From Patescibacteria group bacterium (GTDB lineage: Bacteria; Patescibacteriota; Minisyncoccia; Phycocordibacterales; Phycocordibacteraceae), in contig JAGWYL010000004.1 of assembly GCA_018969385.1 (NCBI GenBank), positions 1-47,579 on the forward strand: DNA of 47,579 nucleotides. Direction: 5' to 3'. Each line of letters starts with the position of its first letter. Within the stretch, counting starts at the first letter, position 1. A program made the position numbers and the translations under genes. The notes under the pieces are model-generated. The model was not told the origin of the DNA. It ran no database searches and saw nothing but the letters and a program-made list of their open reading frames with translations. Shown here piece after piece: positions 34,960-45,300 of the stretch.

Positions 34960-36579
34960 CTATTGCCCGGGGTCGACGATGACGGCTTGTCCTTCGGAGA
35001 GGCCGCGCGCGTCCGTCACTATCTCAAGCGAAGGGGAAAGGCCGCTCGGGACGGCAACGCGGTCGCCGAGTATCGCGCCGAGCGTTATCGGGACGGCGGC
35101 GAGCGTCGAGCTCGCCGTGACGGTGAAGACGGCGGCGCCGTTCGGTTCCAGTTTCGCGGCATTGATGGGAATCGTGATTACGTCCGTTCCCGCGGCGCTT
35201 TTCGCAGACGTGCTTGCCGTGCGGTCAAGGGATGCCGATACCACTTCCCCGTCCGTGAGCGCGCCTGCTTCGCCCGTAACGCCGACCTTGACCTCTATCT
35301 TTCCGGTCGAGGGGTCGAGCGCGGGCGCGACGAACGTGATGACGCCCGGAACGGAGCCGGCGAGCGTCGCGGCATTCCCCACCGAAAGCGTCCGCGCATC
35401 ATCCGGCGTCACTTGCACGTCCGCATAGAGCGCGCCCGGATTCGACACGACGGCGACCTCGGTGTACGCGGAAACGTAGCCGCCCTGGGTGATGGGCAGC
35501 GAGACGATGGTGCCGGAAATCGGGCTTCTGACGATGGTCTTCTCCAGGTTCGCCTTCGCGGCATTCAAGGCGCCCTCGGCCGCCGTCACGTTCGCCTCGG
35601 CCGCCTTTATGTCGTTTTCGGTGCCGCCGGAAGCTGAATTGGCGGCCGTCGTCGCGCCCGCAACCGCCGCGTCGTACGCGTTCTTCGCGGCGCTCACGCT
35701 CGTGATGGCGGCTATGGCTTCCGCGCGCGCCGCGGCGAGCGAGGTCTGGTCTGCAGCGAGCGTCGCGGCAGTGGCGCTTGCGCCTGGCGGAGTCTCGGAA
35801 ACCGCCTTGATGAGGTCGTCGAGGAACGCCGCGACATCCTTCGCATGCGCGACCATGGCCGTGCTGTTCGCATCGATATCCGCATCGGAGGTATCGTTCG
35901 CGAGCTTGTTCGCGTCGGCGAGTCCGGACTCGAGCGTGGTGCGCTCATTCTGGAGCTTCGTGACGAGTATGCTGTCGGGAACCGTGAGGGAAAGCACGGG
36001 AGAGGCCGAGCGCGGATTGCTGAAGAGCAGGTCCGCGCGCGTATGTATCGCGTCGTCGAGCGCCGCATACGCGCTTGAGAGCGCGGCGAAGGCGCCGGTC
36101 TTCGCGTTCGCCGCGCTTACCGCGGCCTGGCCGGAGGTCACCGAAGAATTCGCGGCGGTCGTGTCGTTCAGTTTCGCGAGCGCGGCAAGCGAAGCGTCAT
36201 AGGCGCCCTGCGCCTGTTCGACCGCGGCCTGCTGGCTGCTGTTCTCGAAAGCGGCGATGACCGTGCCTGCGGCGACGCGGTCGCCGAGCGCATGCGCGAG
36301 CGTCACTATCTCGCCCGACGTCTCCGCGAGTATGGCCGCGCGGCTTACGGACGTTATCTTGCCCGTCACCGGCAGCGGACCCGCTGCGGCTGAAAGGCTC
36401 GCCACGGACGCCACGCGCACGTGCGAAGTGCCGGAGACGCTTGCGGTGTCGACGGCCGCGGGAGCGAGGAGGTGCACGCCGACGGCGACCGCCACGACTA
36501 CTACCGCCGCTCCGCCTATCGAATACCGCCGCGGCAGCGCGAGCACGACACGAACGAGTTTCTTGAAGATGGACGTCAT
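34960..36579 (-). CDS. RND/HlyD-type membrane fusion (periplasmic adaptor) protein
   Basis: N-terminal TM, lipoyl halves GKITSVSRAAILAETSGEIVTL / LEKTIVRSPISGTIVSLPITQGGYVSA, coiled-coil between; start at MTSIFKK. Confidence 0.88.
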   Translation of the reverse strand: MTSIFKKLVRVVLALPRRYSIGGAAVVVVAVAVGVHLLAPAAVDTASVSGTSHVRVASVASLSAAAGPLPVTGKITSVSRAAILAETSGEIVTLAHALGDRVAAGTVIAAFENSSQQAAVEQAQGAYDASLAALAKLNDTTAANSSVTSGQAAVSAANAKTGAFAALSSAYAALDDAIHTRADLLFSNPRSASPVLSLTVPDSILVTKLQNERTTLESGLADANKLANDTSDADIDANSTAMVAHAKDVAAFLDDLIKAVSETPPGASATAATLAADQTSLAAARAEAIAAITSVSAAKNAYDAAVAGATTAANSASGGTENDIKAAEANVTAAEGALNAAKANLEKTIVRSPISGTIVSLPITQGGYVSAYTEVAVVSNPGALYADVQVTPDDARTLSVGNAATLAGSVPGVITFVAPALDPSTGKIEVKVGVTGEAGALTDGEVVSASLDRTASTSAKSAAGTDVITIPINAAKLEPNGAAVFTVTASSTLAAVPITLGAILGDRVAVPSGLSPSLEIVTDARGLSEGQAVIVDPGQ

Positions 36580-36592
36580 GAGAGGTGAATCA

Positions 36593-37027
36593 TTATTTTC
36601 CGCAACCGCGCGCCAGCTTCCTATGCAGGGTGATATACTGCGCGAACTCCTTATCCGAAAGCGCCGAAAAGAGCTTCCGCATGTTCGCGAGCGCCGCCTT
36701 GCGTACGGTAGACAAAGCCTTCTGCGTTTTCGATGAAAGCGAGACGCGCATCGTGCGCGCATCGTGCTCATCGGGCGCCTTCTTCGCGTGCCCGCTCTTC
36801 ACGAGCTCGTTCACCGACTGCGTGGCCGCGCTCCTCGAGATGCGCAGCGCGTCCGCAATCCCGCTCACCGGAATCGGCCCCTTGCGCGCGATGACGCCGA
36901 GCACGAGCCACTGGGACCACGTGAGCGGCAGTTTCCCTTCGAGAGGACGGTGCCTGGATGCGAGACAGGACTTCATGGCATGGAAGCCTTCGAGCATCTC
37001 CTCGAGCGCCTGCGTCCGGTCCGCCAT
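36593..37027 (-). CDS. MarR-family transcriptional regulator
   Basis: LTWSQWLVLGVIARKGPIPVSGIADALRISRSAATQSVNELVKSGHAKKAPDEHDARTMRVSLS. Confidence 0.88.
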   Translation of the reverse strand: MADRTQALEEMLEGFHAMKSCLASRHRPLEGKLPLTWSQWLVLGVIARKGPIPVSGIADALRISRSAATQSVNELVKSGHAKKAPDEHDARTMRVSLSSKTQKALSTVRKAALANMRKLFSALSDKEFAQYITLHRKLARGCGK

Positions 37028-37030
37028 AGA

Positions 37031-37049
37031 TAGTTAAGATACTTATCTA
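37031..37049. promoter_or_regulatory. Putative MarR operator (imperfect palindrome TAGTTAAGATACTTATCTA)
   Basis: 15/19 self-complementary, 3 bp upstream of the MarR start codon. Confidence 0.6.
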
Positions 37050-37176
37050 TAGTGCCCGGCCTGTCAAGCGGCCGGGTGCGCAAACCCTTACTCAAGCGGG
37101 AACGGGGACGAACCGGCTTGCAGCGGCCATGGGTTCCTACGGTTATTTTTGAGACTGGTTCTAGTACAATGGGTCC

Positions 37177-39300
37177 GTGGAACAGACCTTGCGGCGCGCC
37201 TTTCGTCATGCGACACGGGCGCTCATGGATGCTTTCAAAGCGAAGCGTCGCCTTGCCACCTTCGGCTTTCTGGCGTTCGTGCTGCTCGCGCTTGCCTACG
37301 GAACGGACCGTATGCTGCTTGGCGCGTACGCCCGCCTCGAATCGCCCGCGACGCTCGACCGGAACGGCCTCGTCCTCGCGCTCGCGCCGAATCCCAAGCA
37401 GGAATACGGGCGCTACCTCGATTCCCTGCCGCCGCATGTCGCCGACCTCCTGGTCCGGAAGGAGGACCGCTTCTTCTATTTCCTTCCGGGAGTGAATCCG
37501 GTAAGCATGGCGCGCGCGACGTACGGCTACCTTTCGGGCGCAAGGACGGGCGGCGGCAGCACGATACCCGAGCAGCTGGCGAAGAATCTCCTCGGCGACG
37601 AACAGGACCGCACGGTCGCGAACAAGCTCGCGGAAACGTTCGACGCCCTCTGCCTGAGCCTCTTCAATTCGAAACAGGAGCTCCTCACCATGTACGCGAA
37701 CACGGTCTATATGGGCAACCAGGTGGAGGGGCTTGAAGCGGCGAGCGAACTCTATTTCGGTATGAAGCTCGCGGACCTAGACGATACGAAGCTCGCGATG
37801 CTGCTCGCGACGCTTTCGAGCCCGAGCACGCAGAACCCCTGGCAGGAAGCGAACGCGACGGCGGCGCGGAACCTTGCAGCGCGCCTCGGACTGCGGTTCG
37901 ACCCGCGGCTAGCCATCGTGACCGCCGCGCACGCGTACGCGCCGCCGCAAGATCTCGAACTCGCTTCCATGCACGAGACCTGCGCGTCCACCTGCACGAC
38001 GACGCTCGACGGCGACCTGACACGCCGCCTGCGCGCGATGCTCAAAGCACATGTGGAGAAAGCGTGGGACGCGGGCGCGAGGAGCGGCGCGATAGTGGTC
38101 ATCAAGCTTCCCGAGAACCAGCTGCTCGCCATCGTCGGCACGCCGGACGCGTCCGGAACGGCCGCAGGCCAGCAGATAAACATGGCGACCGAACCGCGCC
38201 CCATCGGTTCGACGGTGAAGCCGTTCATCTACCTCGACGGATTCTCGAAGGGGCTGCGCCCCTACACGCTCGTGGACGACCGCGAGTACAAGTTCCCGAT
38301 AGGAAGCGGCTTCCCGCTCTATCCGAAGAATTACGACGGCATGTACCGCGGCTGGATAACGCTGCATGAAGCGCTTTCGAACAGCCTCAACGTGCCGACG
38401 GTCAAGACCCTGGAGTACATCGGCCTGCCGAATTTCTACTCGTTCCTCGAGGACACGCTGCACTTCTCGCCGCTCCAGGACCTGGACCACTATCAGTACG
38501 GCATCGCGCTCGGCGCGCTCGAGATGGACCCGCTTACGCTCGCCGAGTACCTCACGCTCTTTCCGCGCTACGGGACGCTCGGTCCGCTCCGCCTCTTCCT
38601 CGACGGCACGACGACGCCGTACATCGAGACGCCCATGTCGGCCATCACCGCCACGAGGCGCATCGCCGATCCGGCGCTCACGGAACTCGTGACCAAGGTC
38701 CTGAACGACCGTCTCACGGGCGTCGAGCAGTTCGGGCTCGCGAGCAGCCTGAATCTTTCGGAATCGAATTACGCGGTGAAGACGGGAACCTCGGAGAATT
38801 TCCATGACAGCTGGACCGTCGGCTACACGCCGGACTTCCTGGTCGCCGTGTGGTTCGGCAGCCCGGACAACGCGCAGCTGAAGCAGGTGACCGGCCAGGA
38901 GGGCGCCGGGACCGTTTGGCATGACGCGATGGAGATGCTCATGAATTCGCCGTACAACCGGCATACGCCGTTCGACTTCTCGAAGGTCCAGGATTTCATG
39001 ATAGACGGGAGCGTCGACTTCGGACTTCCGGGCGACACGGTGTCGGCGCACCGGAACCTCCTGCCGGATAACGACCTCATCTTCTCGCCGGTCGACGGAG
39101 ACCGATTCCTCCTCGAACCGCATACGGCGATACCGCTCGTCTCGCCGCAAACGGTCGACTGGTATGCGAACGGCGTATCGCTCGGCACGGGAGAGCGCAT
39201 CATCTTCTCCCCGCACGCGGCGGGAAATTACCGCATCACGGCCGTCAGTTTGGACGGCGTGAGCGCGAGCATCACGGTTGACGTCACTGCGACACCGTAA
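37177..39300 (+). CDS. pbpC: Bifunctional penicillin-binding protein, PBP1C-like (transglycosylase/transpeptidase)
   Basis: RKEDRFFYFLPGVNP...GGSTIPEQLAKNLL transglycosylase; PIGSTVKPFIYLDGF (SxxK), SNSLN, AVKTGTSE (KTG) transpeptidase. Confidence 0.9.
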   Translation: MEQTLRRAFRHATRALMDAFKAKRRLATFGFLAFVLLALAYGTDRMLLGAYARLESPATLDRNGLVLALAPNPKQEYGRYLDSLPPHVADLLVRKEDRFFYFLPGVNPVSMARATYGYLSGARTGGGSTIPEQLAKNLLGDEQDRTVANKLAETFDALCLSLFNSKQELLTMYANTVYMGNQVEGLEAASELYFGMKLADLDDTKLAMLLATLSSPSTQNPWQEANATAARNLAARLGLRFDPRLAIVTAAHAYAPPQDLELASMHETCASTCTTTLDGDLTRRLRAMLKAHVEKAWDAGARSGAIVVIKLPENQLLAIVGTPDASGTAAGQQINMATEPRPIGSTVKPFIYLDGFSKGLRPYTLVDDREYKFPIGSGFPLYPKNYDGMYRGWITLHEALSNSLNVPTVKTLEYIGLPNFYSFLEDTLHFSPLQDLDHYQYGIALGALEMDPLTLAEYLTLFPRYGTLGPLRLFLDGTTTPYIETPMSAITATRRIADPALTELVTKVLNDRLTGVEQFGLASSLNLSESNYAVKTGTSENFHDSWTVGYTPDFLVAVWFGSPDNAQLKQVTGQEGAGTVWHDAMEMLMNSPYNRHTPFDFSKVQDFMIDGSVDFGLPGDTVSAHRNLLPDNDLIFSPVDGDRFLLEPHTAIPLVSPQTVDWYANGVSLGTGERIIFSPHAAGNYRITAVSLDGVSASITVDVTATP

Positions 39301-42300
39301 AGAGCGAACCGGCGGTGCGTCCGAAGTCTTCCGGATAGTAGAGGTCGCTCGCGAGCGCGGGCAGGTGCCGGAAGGTCCCGGCAGTCGTCGCGCGCACATA
39401 GTATTCGTACGAATAGGTCCCGGGCGCCACGTCTTCGGCGAAGAGGAAGAGCCGGTCGTCAAGGAGCTCCCGATAATCGGGGATGAACGGCTGATAGATG
39501 ACTCCCGGCGCGCTCGCCGTCGTCTCCGCCGTGCCGAATCCGAAGCCGCTGAAGATATTCCGCAGCAATCCGGAGAAGAAGCTTCCGGAAGCGGGTGCGG
39601 GAGCGCCCGGCGCGGACTGGTCCGCGCCGGCGCTTGCCGCGCCCGAAAGGGTCGTCTGGTCTTCCGTCGCGAGGTTGAAATCGACGAGCTCGAATCCTGC
39701 CGGGATGTAATCCTCCACGGAGAACAGGTGGTGCTCCTTCGGCAGGACGATGGTGAGCACGCCGCGCACGACGTCTCCCACCTTCACGCTCGCAAGCGGA
39801 TGCGCGTCCGCGGTATCCATGAGGCTGTAGAAGTTGCGCGTAATCGCCACCCCCTCGTCGCGCGGAGCAATCTGTTCCGCCGGAAGATAGTACTTGAGGC
39901 TGAGGTCGTAGTAGAACGTGTCCGGCGCGGACGTATGGTCGGCCTTCGTGAAAGTGAGCGGCTCGAGCGCGCCGATGACGAGCTTGGTTATCGGCAGGAA
40001 GGCCGTCACGGGCGTGAGGATGTTTTGCTTCGTGAAATCGGTCGACGATACCGTCGTACCGCCGAGCTTCGTCGTGAGCGTGAAATCGGACTTTGTCTCC
40101 TGCTTCCAGGCGACGTACCGGGAGAGCGCATCGAGCGCGGCCACCGACGCGTTCGTCGAACCCCACGACCCGTCGCTCGCGCGGCTCGCGATCAGCCAGC
40201 GTATGAGGTTGTCCGTCTCGGCGTATGCGCGGTGGTCCGCGGTAAGCGCCGCGATGAGGAGCGCCGTGTCCTTCTCGGACGTCTCGTAGTACTGCCAGTC
40301 GAAATGCGTCGGATCGGGCTTCACGTATGCGCCGCGCGAATCGATGTCCACGCGGTTGAGGAGCGCCGCGAACGCCGCATCCTTGAACGCCGAGGACGTG
40401 CCGCCGCCCGCGGAAAGGAGCGCGAGGTAGCCGAGCGTCTCGCTCGACGCGGTGTCGCTCAGGTAGGCGCCGTTCGCGCGTGCGGTCACGGCACTAAGGA
40501 GACCGGAGAAAGCGGCGGAGCCGGCGTCGGCGCGGGAGAGCACGTACGCCATGAGGATGAGCGTATCCGTATCGCCGCGATTCTCGTACACGGGCACCTG
40601 CCGGTACAGGTACCGGACCGCGGCGTCCATGACATCCTTCCGGACGGCGTATCCCGCGCTCTTCACGGTCACGAGCGAATCGAGTACCGCGATAGTAAGC
40701 GCTGGGTCGGCGCGCATGCCCTTGTAGTAGGAGAAGCCGCCGTCGACGGTCTGATTGTCGTACACGAGGGCGAGACCGGCGGCCACGGCCTGGTCGGGAG
40801 TGTAGCTCGTGCCGTTGAATATGACGGAGGGCGGGGTTTTCCAAACGCCCGCGGCAGCATACGTCTTCTCGGCTATCGCGATGGCGGAAAGCTTGCTCGC
40901 GAGCTGTTCGGAACAGCCGAGCGGATAGGCGAAGAGATACTGAAGCGCATCCGTGAGATACACGGCGAGCGTCGCGCTCGTGCGGACGGTGAGTCCGCCG
41001 CGGTCCGTGAGCACGTTGCCGGGCACGTAGAGGTATTCCGCGGTGCTCGTCGCGGATGTCGAACCCTCCGTGGCGACGGATTCGTACGTCGTGTTCTCGG
41101 TTATCGGAATCTTCTGCTCGACCGTATCGTCGTATGCGGCGTTCTTCGCCGAAAGCGTGAAATCATGCGTGCCGCTCGTCATCGCGAGCGGCGCGAGCAC
41201 CTTGAAGTAGACCGCAGTCGAACCGCCCGCCGGAATGGTCTTGCGGGTGCTCCAATCGCCTTCCTGCGTGAGCGTCGGGCTCGCGAGCGAGACGTCGAGC
41301 GTCTCTGGCTGCGCCGTCTGGTTGAAGATGGTCGCGCCGAGCCAGAACTCGTCTCCGGGCACCACGAAGCGCGGCGCGATGGGGACGGTCATGACATCCT
41401 TCTGCGCGACCACCTGCGTATAATCGACGCCGACTTTCGTATCCTTGGTGATGCCGACCGATTCGATCTGCCACTTGGTGAGGTTGTCGGGAAGCGTGAA
41501 CGACACGTGCGCCGTGCCCGAAGCGTCCGTGATGACGTCCGCCTGCCAGAACGCCGTATCCTTGAATTCGCCGCGCTTGTGCGTCGCAAGATCCGCGGGG
41601 TTCCCGCCGCCGCCGCCCTTCGTGCCGGTTGGAATCGGCATTTCCGCGAGGAGGTTCTTCACGTTGGTCTCCGCGGAAACCGTGAGCGGGAACCCGTCAT
41701 AGAAGAAGACGAGCGGGTCCTTCTTCGGATTGCCCGCGAGCGCGAGCACGGAAAGGTCCGCGACGGCGACCGAGACGTCGGCGGGAACGGCCCGTCCGAG
41801 CGCGTCCGTCGTCCGCACCGTGAGGTTCACCTGCTCTCCCGGGAGGTAGGTCTGCTTGTCCGTCGTCACATTCACGGTAAGCGCGTCCTGCGCGCGGTCG
41901 ACCGTGTATTCAAGCTGGCCGAACTTTACTCCCGGGTCCGGCGAAAGGAGCACGACGGATGCGTACACGTTCGGCGCGTACTCGGCGGTCACCGGGAAGC
42001 TGTATTCGTAGATGCTCTGCGTGAGGTCGACGACGTCATACGTGAAGATGCGCCCGCGTTCGATGGTGATGAGCGCCTTCGCGTGAGGATACGGATTCTG
42101 GATTACGAACTTCGCCGTATCGCCCACTTTCACGTTCGGATTCTCCGCGGTGAGGTTCAGCGTCGCGTTGTTCGTCTCGGCCACCGCAACATTGCCCGCG
42201 CCGTAGACGTACACTTCGGTCGTGCTCTTCACGGCGTTGCCGCGGCTGTCCTTCCCCATGGCGTCTATCTCGTACTCTCCGGACTTCGCGAGCGTAAGCG

Positions 42301-45300
42301 ATTCGCCCCCGTCTCCCGAGCCGTTCGTGGAATAGGTCTTCGTCGAGACCGGCGTGAGCGTGCGGTCCGGACGATTGTAATAGCCGCCGTCCACTTCCTG
42401 CCGCTTGGAGGAGAGCCAATCCACCTTGTTCACCGTGACGGTGATGTTCGATTCGGAGACCGGCTTGCCGGACGTATCGACCGTCTTGAGGCGCAGGTTG
42501 AACGGCTGGTTCACGCCGACGAACGACGGGTCCGCCGCTACGCCGAGGTAGTACTCGCCCCGATGCACGATGAACGACTTCTCGAAGCTGACGGATTTCC
42601 CCTGCGCGTCGTGAATGGTTCCGTGGAAGACGAATATCTTGCTCCGGTCGCCGTCCGTGCCCTGGTAGAGGCTCCCGAAATCGAGCGGGAGCGAGACCGA
42701 GGTCTGCCCGTTCGCGTCGAGCGTCGCCTTGCCGCTCTTGAGATACGTATCGCCGTAGCCGCATCCGTAGCAGGTGTACCAGCCGCTGCCGAAACTGAAG
42801 TAGCGGTCGGTATAGCGGTCGAAGTAGTAATCCTGGGACGTGACGGTGTAGTCGAGCGTGCCGCCGTTAAGCGGGACGCCGAAGTAGTACTTTCCGGAAA
42901 TGGAGATGTCCGCCGTGTCCCCCGCGACGTATTCGTCCTTGTTCGTCGTCGCCGCGGCCTCGAACGCCGCCGCGGAATAGTCCTCGACATTGAACTCGGC
43001 GTAGCCGTTCCTCGCGGATATGGAATACGTCCCGAGCGGCGCGTCCGCGGGAAGCGTGAGGTCCGTGGTGAAAGTCCCGTACTCGTTCATCGGAACGTTC
43101 TGGGTAAGGACGACGTTGCCGCGGCTGTCATCGACCTCGACCTTCACGTCGTTCTGCCGGAATATCTGGAAGAGGCCGTCGAAGTTCACGCGATAGAGGC
43201 CCTTGAGGTGCACCGTCTGGCCGGGACGGTATATGGGGCGGTCCGTATAGATATAGGTGCTTTCCGTCTGGTACGCGCTCTGCCAGCTTCCCTGCGAAAG
43301 CGTGTCCGCCCACGGCGAAATGATCGCCGTGTCGTTCCCGGACGTCACCGTTGCCCCCGCGACGTCCGCGATGAGCGGGAACTCGGCGAAGCCGTTCGCG
43401 TCGGTCGCGTTCGTGCCGGCGCGCACGATCGGAGCGTCCGTGCTGGTCGGGTCGGTCGAACGGTAGACGGAGACCGACGCGGCGGGTACGGCATCGAGCG
43501 TCGTCGCGTTCGTGACCCAGTACACCGAGCCGCGCGTATCGGCCGGCGTCAGATTCGGCACGTCCGGAAGATAGTCATACGAGGTCCACTTCACGCGGTT
43601 ATCGGTGACCGAGAGATTCGTGACGGAGAGGTACGTGCGCGCATAGAGCGGCTTTCCGCTGTCATCCGTGTAGCTCGGGTTGCTGAATGAGAGCACGTAC
43701 TGCCCGCGCGTATCCGCGAAATAATCGGAGAGGTTCACCTGGAAGAACTGGTTGACCCATTGGTCGTTCGTAAGCGGTATCCGCTTCGTCACGGTCGAAT
43801 CGCACGGCAGCGCACTGTCCGGCACCGTGCTCACCTCGGAAGGCTGCGCGGCGAGGAGGCGGACCATGGCTTCGGGACTCACCTTGCAGAGGTAGAGGTC
43901 CGCATAGCCGAAATTCTCCGTCGCGTACGTGAGCGTCGTGCGTCCCGGCGTCGTGACGTCGTATATCTTCTGCAGGTTCTGGAACCGCAGATAGAATTTC
44001 GGCGCGGGCCCCGTCTTGAGCGAAAACGCGAACGAAGCCGTCTGGCCGAACACGTCCGTGACGGTGCCGGTGAGCGAGTACGGGGTGAGCGGCAGGAGGC
44101 CGTAGTGGATGCGGTTCACGTACTGCCCCACCGCGCAGGGCGGGTTCTTCTCGTACTGGTTGGCGGTCTCTAGGTACGGGTTATCCCATCGCCCGAAGAC
44201 CATGTAGCGGTCCGCATGGAAATTCTTATGGAAGGTCGTCGCGTCCTCGCTCGCCAAGGGCGCGTTCGTGCAGAGCACGAGGTCGCTCACGCTCGCGTTT
44301 CCGTCTCCGGTCGCCGGTACGCTTTGCACTATGGCAAGCGCCGGGTACGCGGAAAGGTTCACCGTGAACGGCCTCGCGTTCACCTCAAAGCCCGCGGCGT
44401 TCACGAGCTTGGCGAACGTTATCGGCACCTGCTCGCCGCGCGTAAACGCGTTCGGGTCGAAGGTGAATATGAGCTGCGAAGCGTCGTCCACCTTGATGCA
44501 GTTGCTCGAGGAGAACCAGCTCGTGTCGCCGCCCACGCATTTCTGTCCGTATGCGACGCGCTTCAGTCCCTTCGCCTGTATGGAACTCTTGCCGAGGTCG
44601 ATATCCTCGTAGAAAGAGAGCGTGACCGTCCCCGACGGGTCGAAGAGCGCCGCCGATGCGAGGTCCGTCTTATCCGACTGCGCCGTGACGCCCTCGAGCA
44701 CCGGGCTCGCGGTCACGGTGGTGGTCACCGCGGGCGCGAGGAACGTTCCGGAAAGCGCGATGTCGCCGCCGACCGGGTACGCCGTGTTCACGGAAACGGC
44801 GTACGTCGCGGAGAAATCCCAGACGTTCGCATGGCCGCCGAGCGTGTTCTTCGGGAAGACGCGGAGTATCGAGCGGTCTTCGACGCTCTGGTACGCGTTC
44901 GCGGCGGCATTCCATACGGACTTCGTGCCATACGTCGCCGCAGCGGGAATCTTCCGGTTGGTCGCCGTGTCGGTGATGGTCACCTCCGGCGCCGTCTTCT
45001 GGAGGTCTATCGGCTGGTTGAAGGAGAAATCCACGGGCTGGTCGTACACGATGGTATCCGCGGTCGCGTGATCGAGCCGCAGCGCTTTCGTCGTGAACTC
45101 GTACGTCTTCGCAGGTATGGAGAGCCCGTCCATCGAGACGAGGCTCGAGGGTATCGAGACGCGGTAGTGCGCCGAACCGAAAAGCGAGCCGTGCGGAATG
45201 AACTGCAGCGTCCTCGTGCTTATCCACTTGAATTTCCCGGGCGTCGCGGGCGTGATGACGACGGGCACGTTCGCGGCGCCCGATTCGGATAACGTCGTGA

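Noticed and set aside
39278-43690. 1470-aa plus-strand ORF antisense to the alpha-2-macroglobulin gene
   Set aside because: Low-complexity Arg/Val/Glu/His composition, no domain, antisense shadow of the 2200-aa gene on the minus strand.
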